Shown in pieces: positions 36,889-44,127 of a DNA stretch of 44,341 bases. The position numbers and the translations under genes were made by a program. The DNA lies in the NCBI RefSeq assembly GCF_014982785.1, contig NZ_JADCKB010000023.1:1-44341 (forward strand), in the 5' to 3' direction. Numbering within the stretch: the stretch's first letter is position 1; each line of letters opens with the position of its first letter. This DNA comes from Ructibacterium gallinarum. Lineage in GTDB: Bacteria > Bacillota > Clostridia > Monoglobales > Monoglobaceae. The notes beneath the pieces are model-generated. The model was not told where the DNA came from, did not search any database, and saw nothing but the letters and a program-made list of their open reading frames with translations.

Positions 36889-36987
36889 AATTCGTGATTA
36901 CAAATCAAACATTTGAATCGCATAACAATATTTTCGCACAAAAGCAAAAATCATTTGCCGCAGTGCGGCAAGAAACGGAGGCTTATT

Positions 36988-37158
36988 ATGATGGAAAACA
37001 ATACCAAAACAATTCCTGGCATCTGCTGCAGCGTTCAGCAGTGCGCATACCACACAGACGGAGATAAATGCACCGCGGAAAGCATTAAAGTAGGCTCTGA
37101 AAAGGCATGCTGCAGCTCCTGTGATACGGAATGCATCACCTTTAAGCCCTGCAAATAA
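36988..37158 (+). CDS. Small cysteine-rich DUF1540 protein
   Basis: The protein is 56 residues from ATG 36988, which has CGGAGG upstream; a longer open frame reaching back to 36913 lacks a ribosome site. It contains nine Cys residues with the DUF1540 spacing (CCSVQQCAYHTDGDKCTAES, then a CxxxC-like ECITF end), suggesting a metal-binding or disulfide-stabilised small domain. Function is unknown for the family. It is a single gene, convergent with threonine synthase and separated from it by a strong bidirectional terminator. Its promoter looks sporulation-type, which would suggest a role in spores, but this is inference. Confidence 0.85.
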   Translation: MMENNTKTIPGICCSVQQCAYHTDGDKCTAESIKVGSEKACCSSCDTECITFKPCK

Positions 37159-37185
37159 CATTATTGTTTCATGCTCTTTGGCAGG

Positions 37186-37223
37186 AATCAGCCTACAGAC
37201 AAATGTCTGTAGGCTGATTTTTA
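37186..37223. terminator. Bidirectional terminator between the DUF1540 gene and thrC
   Basis: ATCAGCCTACAGACA and TGTCTGTAGGCTGAT form a perfect 15-bp stem around an AA loop, followed by T5 on the plus strand. It lies 28 bases after the DUF1540 stop and 11 bases after the convergent thrC stop. Confidence 0.85.
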
Positions 37224-37233
37224 TTCTTACAGA

Positions 37234-38973
37234 TTATTTGTTGATATCTTTTTTCTCAGCCATCGGTTTTGTCTCGGCCTGCGCGCCTACCGTCTGACGG
37301 CGAACTGGCTTTTTTTCCGCTTTCGCAACCGCAGATTTTCCTATCACCATTTCTTCGGCTTTGCTTGCGGCCTCTTTTTTCCCCGTAGATTTTGCTGCTG
37401 AAACCCCTTTTTTCACCGATTCTTTTTGAACCTTACCCTTATTTTCTGCCTCTTTTTTCTCAACAGAAGCCAATTGCTCCTCAACCTGTAAAAAATCTCG
37501 AATCACCGAATACATATCCTCTTTTGCTGCCACCGTGGTAAAGCGTCGTTCCTTTCCACGAAGAGCACTTAACGAAGCCGGAATCTCCATATGGCATTTA
37601 TCCCTAAGCCGTTCTGTCAAAGTCAAATCATCTTCGTCTGAATCCTCGCCAAGAGCCGAAAGAACCACACGGTTAAATTTATATGGACTGGCCGTAGAAG
37701 CAATCAATGTTTTGGTATAATCCCCGGTTTCGTTTACATACTGCTCATACACATCTACCGCTACCGCAGTATGGGTATCTAAAGTATACCCTGTTTCGGT
37801 AAAGGTTTTCCATATCCGTACCTTAGTAAAATAATCATCGCAGAAACCGCCCCAGAACAAGTCAGTCACCTTCTTGTGCAGCGTCTTCGGCAACTGATAA
37901 CTTCCAGATTTGTTCAACTTATTCATCAGCGTAGTAATCCGTTTATCATCACAACCGCTGATATCAAACAGCAAACGCTCCAAATTGCTGGAAATCAAAA
38001 TATCCATAGACGGAGATACACTGGCATAAAAATCCCGATTGCGGTTATACTCACCCGTATGGATAAAATCGGTCAATACATTGTTCTGGTTAGACGCACA
38101 AATCAATTTGTGAACCGGCAGCCCCATTTTCCGGGCATAATATGCCGCCAAAATATTACCAAAGTTTCCAGTGGGAACACAAACATTGATTTTCTCGCCC
38201 ATAGTCAGTTCTCCGCTGTGCACCATATCGCAATATGCAGAAATATAATAAACAATCTGAGGAACCAAGCGTCCCCAATTGATCGAATTGGCTGAAGACA
38301 AAATATATCCTGCTTTTTCCAATTCAGCATTTTCCGCTTCGTTGGTAAAAATTGCTTTTACTCCGCTTTGGGCATCGTCAAAATTTCCATAAATGCCAGA
38401 AACAAAAACGTTGGCACCTTCCTGCGTCATCATCTGAAGCTTCTGCATATCACTGACACCCTCGCCGGGATAGAATACAATGATGCGAGTTCCGGCAACA
38501 TCCTTAAAACCTTCCAACGCCGCTTTTCCAGTATCCCCTGAGGTAGCTACCAAAATCACAACCGTTTTATCCTCACCGGTTTTCTTCATCGCCGCAGTCA
38601 TAAAGTGCGGTAGAATCTGCAGCGCCATATCCTTAAACGCACAGGTAGGGCCATGCCACAGTTCTAAAATATACTGGTTATTGTTCAATTTCACCACTGG
38701 CGCTACTTTATCACTGCTAAATTTATTCCCGCCGTAAGCCGCCTCAGTGCAGGCCGCAATTTCCTTTGCAGTAAAATCCGTCAAATATTTTCTCAGAATT
38801 AAGTTTGCACGTTCTATATACGGCATATCTATCATTTTTTTCCATTCCGTGTCTGTCAGAACAGGAATTTCGCAGGGGACAAACAGTCCGCCTTCTTCCG
38901 AAAGGCCTTTTTTAATTGCTTCTGCCGATTTCATTTTCAACCCAGCATTGCGTGTACTTCTATAATACATCAT
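37234..38973 (-). CDS. thrC: Threonine synthase with a long basic C-terminal tail
   Basis: It converts O-phosphohomoserine to threonine with pyridoxal phosphate. The catalytic part (about residues 1-495) shows the N-terminal pattern YYRSTRNAGL, the PLP-binding Lys114 in CAFKDMALQ, ATSGDTGKAALEGF and the phosphate-binding VPTGNFGN. The total of 579 residues is about 84 longer than the usual enzyme. The extra part (about 496-579) is low-complexity, with 19 Lys and many Ala and Glu (KKEAENKGK, AAKSTGKKEAASKAE, AEKKPVRRQ), and follows directly on the last core helix without a frame break. Such tails resemble histone H1-like or nucleic-acid-binding extensions; its role here is unknown. The start is two tandem ATGs with a weak GGTGA site. 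Confidence 0.93.
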   Translation of the reverse strand: MMYYRSTRNAGLKMKSAEAIKKGLSEEGGLFVPCEIPVLTDTEWKKMIDMPYIERANLILRKYLTDFTAKEIAACTEAAYGGNKFSSDKVAPVVKLNNNQYILELWHGPTCAFKDMALQILPHFMTAAMKKTGEDKTVVILVATSGDTGKAALEGFKDVAGTRIIVFYPGEGVSDMQKLQMMTQEGANVFVSGIYGNFDDAQSGVKAIFTNEAENAELEKAGYILSSANSINWGRLVPQIVYYISAYCDMVHSGELTMGEKINVCVPTGNFGNILAAYYARKMGLPVHKLICASNQNNVLTDFIHTGEYNRNRDFYASVSPSMDILISSNLERLLFDISGCDDKRITTLMNKLNKSGSYQLPKTLHKKVTDLFWGGFCDDYFTKVRIWKTFTETGYTLDTHTAVAVDVYEQYVNETGDYTKTLIASTASPYKFNRVVLSALGEDSDEDDLTLTERLRDKCHMEIPASLSALRGKERRFTTVAAKEDMYSVIRDFLQVEEQLASVEKKEAENKGKVQKESVKKGVSAAKSTGKKEAASKAEEMVIGKSAVAKAEKKPVRRQTVGAQAETKPMAEKKDINK

Positions 38974-39172
38974 TCAAATCACCAACTTTTATAAATTTCC
39001 GTAAATTCTTCCACATAAGATGGATACCCATACGGCAGTATCTTACCGTATACCATTTTACCCTACCATAAAAACGCTGTTTAGTCAATACGGTTTTTAT
39101 AAAATCATACTGCAAAAAAAATAAAAAAACTTATGAAAAACCTATAAAATTACATAATACTACAATAACCCT

Positions 39173-39207
39173 AAAAAAACACCGAATCTATATAACATAG
39201 ATTCGGC
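39173..39207 (-). terminator. Terminator after the small P-loop gene
   Basis: CCGAATCTAT (39182-39191) and ATAGATTCGG (39197-39206) form a 10-bp stem. Read leftward from the gene ending at 39221 it is followed by T7, the complement of the A run at 39173-39179. The gap from here to thrC at 38973 holds no gene. Confidence 0.8.
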
Positions 39208-39220
39208 GTCTTAAAAATAA

Positions 39221-39634
39221 TTAAGCAATATATTTTTTCAGATTGGTTCCGGCTTCGCTTTCTTCTGCACTGACCATCATGGTAAAAGAAACATGGAACT
39301 GCTCTTCAAGGTTTTCCAATTTCTCAACAAAGCTTTCCAAATCCGCCATAGTTGCAGAAGGAACACTTTTGAAAATACTATCTATAAAAATATGAGTCAC
39401 ATCATAATCCTGAGCAATGATTCCGCAAAGGAAACCTTCAAACATATCCATATTCCGAATGTCAAAACTTTCGGTGTTTACCATTCTGGCTTTATGGCTA
39501 ATATCGTGCATAAGCCGATTTCCTTCCGTAATGCATACAACATTCCCCTTCTCAACTTCAATTGCAGCATTTACAGCCTGGATCAGCTTAGGCGTTTTTC
39601 CGCTGCCCTTTAATCCAATATGAATCTTAATCAT
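39221..39634 (-). CDS. Small P-loop ATP-binding protein, conserved in Clostridia, function unknown
   Basis: The protein is 137 residues from ATG 39634, nine bases after AAAGGTGG; another ATG three codons earlier touches that site. A Walker A motif (GLKGSGKT, about residues 6-13) stands at the very N-terminus and a Walker B-like strand THIFIDSIFK lies near 82-91. The rest is mixed alpha/beta, so the whole protein is a minimal nucleotide-binding domain. I recall similar short proteins in many clostridia, sometimes misannotated as PilT-like. No motor or pilus features are present. It is a single gene with its own terminator, between thrC and pgi, and nothing around it gives its role. Confidence 0.75.
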   Translation of the reverse strand: MIKIHIGLKGSGKTPKLIQAVNAAIEVEKGNVVCITEGNRLMHDISHKARMVNTESFDIRNMDMFEGFLCGIIAQDYDVTHIFIDSIFKSVPSATMADLESFVEKLENLEEQFHVSFTMMVSAEESEAGTNLKKYIA

Positions 39635-39791
39635 GATGATCATCCACCTTTCCTGAGTGAAATTTTTATCGTATGATTATCATAACATAAATCATTCTCA
39701 TACACAATAGTTTTTTTGCGTAAATTGCATTTTTTAATAAAAAATTTACATGTTATATGTTCCTATTCCTTTTTATCCATCAGCCCACAAC

Positions 39792-41135
39792 TTAAAGGTT
39801 CTGCAAACGGCTTTCCAGTGTCTCTTTCATGTCTTCGTATCCAGGTTTTCCAAGCAAAGCAAACATATTTTTCTTATAACTCTCCACGCCCGGCTGATCA
39901 AAAGGATTTACTCCCAAAAGATAGCCGCTGATACCACACGCTTTTTCAAAGAAATAAACCAACTGTCCAAAAGTATATTCATCCAGCGCCTTAAGGCAAA
40001 GAATCAAATTGGGAACTCCACCGTCAGTATGCGCAAGCGAGGTACCTTCAAAAGCCTTTTTATTCACAAAATCCATGGTCTTTCCAGCTAGGAAATTCAA
40101 TCCATCAATATTATCTGGATCTTCTTCAATAATAATATCACGTTTCGGATTTTCTACATACAGCACAGTCTCAAACATCAAACGGAGCCCATCTTGAATA
40201 TACTGTCCCATAGAATGCAGGTCGGTTGAAAAACTTGCGCCTGCCGGGAAAATTCCTTTTTGATCCTTTCCTTCACTCTCACCATAAAGCTGTTTCCACC
40301 ACTCCGTAAAATATTGTAATTCCGGCTCATAATTTACCAGCATTTCAATATTACGCCCTTTCCGGTGAAGAATATTTCTAACAGCCGCATATTGGTAACA
40401 AGGATTCTGGGCAAGCTCTTCACAGGCATACATCTCTCTTGCATCCGCAGCACCCTGCATTATTTGGTCAATGTTCGCACCGCAAACAGCAATAGGAAGA
40501 AGCCCTACCGCAGTCAACACTGAATATCGACCCCCGACATCGTCAGGAACAACAAAAGTTTCATAACCTTCTTCGTCAGCCAAATTTTTCAAAGCGCCCC
40601 GCGCCTTGTCCGTAGTAGCATAGATTCGCCGGCGAGCCTCCTCTTTACCGTATTTGTCTTCCAAATATTTTTTCAAAATACGAAAAGCAATGGCAGGCTC
40701 CGTTGTGGTTCCAGATTTAGAAATAATATTCAACGAAACCTCTTTGCCTTCCAAGCAATCAAGAATCGAATTCAGATAATTGGGACTAATATTATTACCG
40801 GCAAACAAAATCTGTGGTTTGCTTCCATAATTATAAAACGGTCCAGTCAAAAAATCAATGGCTGCTTTTGCACCCAGATAAGAGCCACCGATGCCAATCA
40901 CCACCAAAACATCGGAATCTTTTCTAATTTTTTCCGCTGCCAATTTAATTCTTGCAAATTCCTCTTTGTCATAATTAACAGGAAGATCCACCCAGCCCAA
41001 AAAATCGTTTCCGGCACCTGTTTGATCGTGCAATGCGCGATGTGCAGTCTTAATTTGCTCCGTTAAATATTCCAATTCTTCCTGACGGAAAAAACTCAAA
41101 GCTCTTTGGTACTGAAAGGTTATATTCTGAGACAT
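39792..41135 (-). CDS. pgi: Glucose-6-phosphate isomerase
   Basis: It interconverts glucose 6-phosphate and fructose 6-phosphate. The 447-residue form starts at ATG 41135 (MSQNITFQ), with AAAGGAGTGG upstream; the frame extends 19 codons further but that part overlaps the promoter. Family motifs are clear: [15 protein letters not shown] (about 74-88), [30 protein letters not shown] and the C-terminal [15 protein letters not shown]. This is the shorter PGI form found in Firmicutes. It is single and divergent from the SASP gene. Together with fbp it completes the route from triose to glucose 6-phosphate. Confidence 0.97.
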   Translation of the reverse strand: MSQNITFQYQRALSFFRQEELEYLTEQIKTAHRALHDQTGAGNDFLGWVDLPVNYDKEEFARIKLAAEKIRKDSDVLVVIGIGGSYLGAKAAIDFLTGPFYNYGSKPQILFAGNNISPNYLNSILDCLEGKEVSLNIISKSGTTTEPAIAFRILKKYLEDKYGKEEARRRIYATTDKARGALKNLADEEGYETFVVPDDVGGRYSVLTAVGLLPIAVCGANIDQIMQGAADAREMYACEELAQNPCYQYAAVRNILHRKGRNIEMLVNYEPELQYFTEWWKQLYGESEGKDQKGIFPAGASFSTDLHSMGQYIQDGLRLMFETVLYVENPKRDIIIEEDPDNIDGLNFLAGKTMDFVNKKAFEGTSLAHTDGGVPNLILCLKALDEYTFGQLVYFFEKACGISGYLLGVNPFDQPGVESYKKNMFALLGKPGYEDMKETLESRLQNL

Positions 41136-41180
41136 ATTGACCACTCCTTTATGATAAGTACGTAAATCATTTTCATTTTT

Positions 41181-41209
41181 AGTGTACCACAACTAATTGA
41201 CCAGCGCAA
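41181..41209 (-). promoter_or_regulatory. Predicted sigma-A promoter of pgi
   Basis: On the minus strand TTGCGC (41204-41209), a 17-base spacer and TACACT (41181-41186), with TG one base before the -10 box. The 5' leader would be about 40 bases. The -35 box is only a partial match. Confidence 0.5.
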
Positions 41210-41397
41210 GCAGAAAATGTCAAATATTCAAAATTTCTCATTCGTGTGTTAATTTGTTGATACACTTTTATAATGTTTGCCTAAACTGTTAATTTGAAGC
41301 AAATGTAAAATCATAAAATATTTTTTATTTTTATGGGCATCATGATTAGTGTGGAACAGCTGATAAAATTGAGATATAAAATTACCTCAAATTTCCT

Positions 41398-41427
41398 GAA
41401 TAATTATACAGCCTTTGTTTCACACTA
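41398..41427 (+). promoter_or_regulatory. Candidate forespore (sigma-G-like) promoter of the SASP gene
   Basis: GAATA (41398-41402) fits the sigma-G -35 consensus, followed by an 18-base spacer and CACACTA (41421-41427), which differs from CATnnTA at one position. Transcription would start near 41434, about 40 bases before the SASP ATG. SASP genes are known sigma-G targets. The promoter lies at the edge of a long inverted repeat, TTAGTGTGGAACA (41346-41358) and TGTTTCACACTAA (41416-41428). Confidence 0.55.
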
Positions 41428-41475
41428 AACACGTAACAGAAATTATTTTTTTAAGAATTATAAGGAGTGAAAATT

Positions 41476-41655
41476 ATGGCTAACAATACCAGCAACAGCA
41501 ACAACTATGTAGTACCTCAGGCAAAGGCTGCTATGGAGCAGTTCAAGATGGAAGCTGCAAATGAAGTCGGTGTTACCCTGAACAAGGGCTACAATGGTGA
41601 TCTCACCTCCAGACAGGCCGGTTCAATCGGTGGTCAAATGGTGAACCTCATTTGA
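41476..41655 (+). CDS. Alpha/beta-type small acid-soluble spore protein, 3' end replaced by an integrated element
   Basis: These forespore proteins coat and protect spore DNA and are degraded at germination. The gene starts at ATG 41476 with AAGGAG upstream. Both family signatures are present: FKMEAANEVGV, containing the germination-protease site, and LTSRQAGSIGGQMV. Usual members then continue K/R-K/R-M and about ten more helical residues. Here the frame turns to Asn-Leu-Ile and stops, giving 59 residues, 56 of them native. The change falls inside the codon after GGQMV, where AA fits the expected Lys codon and the next base belongs to the inserted element. The protein therefore lacks the end of its second DNA-binding helix and is probably impaired unless the element excises. 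Confidence 0.88.
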   Translation: MANNTSNSNNYVVPQAKAAMEQFKMEAANEVGVTLNKGYNGDLTSRQAGSIGGQMVNLI

Positions 41656-41657
41656 CC
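41632..41657. other. Probable attachment junction (attL-like) of the serine-recombinase element
   Basis: GGTCAAATG (41632-41640) and CATTTGACC (41649-41657) are perfect inverted arms around an eight-base centre, GTGAACCT. The midpoint falls between 41644 and 41645, making AA the central dinucleotide. Serine recombinases act on imperfectly palindromic sites and cut around a central two-base core, so this is where exchange would occur. The left half is SASP coding sequence (GGT CAA ATG GTG AA) and the right half belongs to the element. Confidence 0.65.
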
Positions 41658-43274
41658 CGTACGACTTCTTAAATTTTCAATATACTTACTGATGGTTTCC
41701 CCTGTAAATATTTTAATATCCAGCTTCATTTTACCATCTTCAAAGGTAGCATAGATTTTATCAATGTACTGATCAACAAATGATTTGGTAATCATATTTT
41801 GACTGGCCTCTTGCCTTGCCTGATTTAAGACAGTTCTCATGGTTTGAATATGTTTTTTAAACTCTTCTCTTGAATTTTGTTGTTCTGTTAATGCAATCAA
41901 TCTATCTTTCAAATCAATTTGTGTAGCTTTCAGGTCCTTCATCATCTTTGCAAAGTCTTCATCGTCTATTCTCCCATTTAAGTTATGGTCAAGAAGTTTC
42001 TCCTTCTTTTTATCGATCTCAGCAATTTTATGTTCCAATGTCGCTAACTCTTTCGTAACAGTAGCCTCTTCTTCTAATTTTTTATATAAATGAATATAAG
42101 TTTCAATCAATTCATCAGCATCATCGGAGGTTTCTTGAAAAACTTGAAATAATATTTCTTTCATTTCATTTTCATAAATAACACAAGAAGGACAAGATTT
42201 TGCCCCGTTATTTATTTTTCCGCTGCATATCCACTTGCTGTTGACATTTCCTGTTTTATCCGTGCTTTCCCGTCGATAATACGGCTTCCCGCAATGCATA
42301 CAATACATTTTTCCAGTCAGCAAATTAGGGTGATTGCATTTTCCCTGTCTGCTTTTAACATCATCACTTCTTCTTTTTAAAATTGCATTCGCTTTATCCC
42401 AAAGTTCTTCGGATACAATGGCAGGCACAATACTGCCTGTTTCATCTTTAAACATAACCCATTCTTCCGGCGGCAAAAACTTCTGCTTTTTGGTAAACAT
42501 ATCAACAACCTTTACCTTATTGCCACAATAGTATCCTTTATATTTGGGATTAGAAATAATATTTGACATCGTTGTATGCGCAATTTTATTTCCATTATGA
42601 TTACGATACCCTTTATTCCAAAAAATGGACTCTATCTGTTTCATGCTATATTCATCTGTAGCATATAATGTATAAAGCTCCCTTACCATCTTTGCTTCTT
42701 CTTCATTGATAACAAGTTTCTTATTATCTTTTTCATATCCAAAAATTCGGCTGTTACCTAAGACAGCAGATTTTTTAATAGATTGTGCATGGCCAAATTT
42801 TACCCTCGATGACAATTTCCTTAATTCATCTTGTGCTATACTTGACATAATTGCAAGCCGCAATTCACTATCTTCATCCAATGTATTAATATTGTCATTT
42901 TGAAATAATACGCCTACCCCCATATTCAGCAAATCCCTGGTAAATCTTATGCTGTCAAGCGTGTTTCTTGCAAATCTTGAAATTTCTTTTGTAATAATGA
43001 AATCAAACTTATTTTCTTTTGCATCAGCAATCATAGAATTAAAGCTCTCTCTCTTTTCTGTCGAAATGCCAGAGATTCCCTCATCAATATATCCCTCGAC
43101 ATAAGTCCAATTTTTGTTACTTTTAATAAAATTTTTATAATATGATATTTGATTGTCTAAAGAATTTAGCTGCTCATCTTTCTCAGAAGAGACTCTTGCA
43201 TAAAATGTCACTCTCATGGATACATCATAAACTGCTTTTGTTTTCATCTGTTCTCTAATTGAAAAAATATCCAT
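41634..43274 (-). CDS. Large serine recombinase (site-specific integrase/excisionase)
   Basis: It cuts and rejoins DNA at att sites through a covalent serine link. The 546-residue protein starts at ATG 43274 after GAGGG. Domains in order: resolvase catalytic domain (about 21-165), with Ser29 as nucleophile in YARVSSEKDEQ and the arginines of ISRFARN; recombinase DNA-binding domain (about 185-300); zinc ribbon with CMHCGKPYYRR and CPSC (about 350-390); coiled coil (about 415-490); and a basic C-terminus. It reads toward the SASP gene and overlaps its end by 22 bases. Its stop codon and last three codons (41634-41645) lie in SASP-derived DNA, so excision would alter its C-terminus. Proteins of this type move skin-like elements, phages and transposons. 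Confidence 0.93.
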   Translation of the reverse strand: MDIFSIREQMKTKAVYDVSMRVTFYARVSSEKDEQLNSLDNQISYYKNFIKSNKNWTYVEGYIDEGISGISTEKRESFNSMIADAKENKFDFIITKEISRFARNTLDSIRFTRDLLNMGVGVLFQNDNINTLDEDSELRLAIMSSIAQDELRKLSSRVKFGHAQSIKKSAVLGNSRIFGYEKDNKKLVINEEEAKMVRELYTLYATDEYSMKQIESIFWNKGYRNHNGNKIAHTTMSNIISNPKYKGYYCGNKVKVVDMFTKKQKFLPPEEWVMFKDETGSIVPAIVSEELWDKANAILKRRSDDVKSRQGKCNHPNLLTGKMYCMHCGKPYYRRESTDKTGNVNSKWICSGKINNGAKSCPSCVIYENEMKEILFQVFQETSDDADELIETYIHLYKKLEEEATVTKELATLEHKIAEIDKKKEKLLDHNLNGRIDDEDFAKMMKDLKATQIDLKDRLIALTEQQNSREEFKKHIQTMRTVLNQARQEASQNMITKSFVDQYIDKIYATFEDGKMKLDIKIFTGETISKYIENLRSRTGQMRFTI

Positions 43275-43423
43275 ACCAGGCCCTCATTTCGTTGTATCAT
43301 TATTATTTATAATATCATATCTCAAACAAACTTGCAATACCTACATTAAATTTTTTGCCCTGCAAAAAGAAAAGGCAAATAGCAAACGGGCGTACTATTC
43401 ACCTCTTATGTGTAATTTTTTAA

Positions 43424-43751
43424 TTATTTAGAGCTCAGTTCCTTTTTGATTTGTAATACCATTTTATTTCTTTCATCTTCTGTAATTATTTTTTTTGCAA
43501 ACAAGTAATTATTAAAATACGTCAACCAAATTTCTTTGGTCATTTTCTTATGCTTAATATTCCTCACCTCATGATAATATAATAAACTAACTAGAAAACG
43601 TTTTACAAACCTACCTTGAGTTATTCTATTTGTTTCTAAAATTGATGCTCTTATATTTTGGGATGTAACAAAATATTTTTTAACTATATATTTAACTATT
43701 CCCTTTTTTTTACAATATATACCATGTGAAAACTTTAATTATGTTATTCAA
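43424..43751 (-). pseudogene. Broken small gene near the recombinase; C-terminal part resembles recombinase-associated SHOCT-like proteins
   Basis: A minus-strand frame of about 100 codons is open from near 43736 to the stop at 43424. It contains TSQNIRASILETNRITQGRF and ends with IWLTYFNNYLFAKKIITEDE and RNKMVLQIKKELSSK. The ending resembles small SHOCT-like proteins often encoded near serine recombinases. Upstream, a TTG at 43751 with an excellent site (GAGGAAGGAG) opens a different frame that stops after 13 codons just before a run of eight A. A one-base shift there would join the two. Without it, only a short product from GTG 43567 or ATG 43543 (39 residues) is possible. I treat it as frame-shifted, with low certainty. 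Confidence 0.35.
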
Positions 43752-43851
43752 AATAAATTCTCCTTCCTCTACAATCCTTTTCAGTACAAAAACGAGCTAA
43801 TATTTTGCTCTCATAAACTTATACAAAAATAAAAAATACAATTTAAAATAT

Positions 43852-43883
43852 AAAGTGTATTGCTTTTTGTAGCAATACACTTT
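43852..43883. terminator. Strong hairpin, possible terminator inside the element
   Basis: AAAGTGTATTGC (43852-43863) and GCAATACACTTT (43872-43883) form a perfect 12-bp stem with an eight-base loop. Read leftward it is followed by an A/T-rich stretch rather than a clean T run. It lies 20 bases after the stop of the small minus-strand frame at 43904. Confidence 0.5.
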
Positions 43884-43903
43884 GGGTAATTAGATCACAT
43901 ATA

Positions 43904-44104
43904 TTATTTTATAAAATATGGAAGCTGATAAAAATTACAACCATTATTATCAGCAAAATTTAGAAATTGCTTTCGCAGAAATGAAACTGCCATTTCCGCA
44001 CCGTTTATATCTCCACGGGATATTGAAATCACTGTAAAATTTGTATGCCAGTTTCCTAACTTATCTATTGTTCTTGGTATCGTTTTATACCGAAGCATAT
44101 CCAT
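43904..44104 (-). CDS. Hypothetical protein, possibly a gene remnant cut by the IS
   Basis: A 66-residue frame opens MDMLRYKTIPRTIDKLGNWH and contains FTVISISRGDINGAEMAVSF. Its composition is protein-like and its start lies only 24 bases from an IS end, with no ribosome site before the ATG. The coding sequence may therefore be the 3' end of a longer gene whose 5' part lies beyond the IS. No family is recognised. A strong hairpin follows it. Confidence 0.35.
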   Translation of the reverse strand: MDMLRYKTIPRTIDKLGNWHTNFTVISISRGDINGAEMAVSFLRKQFLNFADNNGCNFYQLPYFIK

Positions 44105-44127
44105 ATTATGTTGTGGTCAAGCATTTT

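Larger units (their letters stand above)
41645..44127. mobile_element. Integrated element carrying a large serine recombinase; right end not seen
   Basis: DNA to the right of the SASP junction differs from the core-gene region: it is more A/T-rich, with a recombinase gene, short broken frames and long non-coding stretches. The displaced SASP 3' end, expected to encode K/R-K/R-M and a short tail after a copy of the core, is not found up to 44127. The element therefore continues beyond the window, and an unrelated IS3-family copy has inserted at 44128. Confidence 0.6.

Noticed and set aside
37234-37489. Lys-rich part of thrC, considered as a separate fused gene or frameshift read-through
   Set aside because: It is in the same frame without a ribosome site or internal start, and a strong terminator follows its stop codon at the normal distance.
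38974-39172. Leader of thrC, considered as a T-box or threonine attenuator
   Set aside because: The stretch has only a weak ATACGG/CCGTAT stem and no T-box sequence or antiterminator, and a candidate promoter there is poor.
41476-41655. The possibility that the short SASP is a natural full-length variant
   Set aside because: The family motif breaks exactly at the centre of the palindrome beside a recombinase gene, and the last residues are co-encoded with the recombinase end. Natural variants usually keep K/R-K/R-M after GG-x-M-V.
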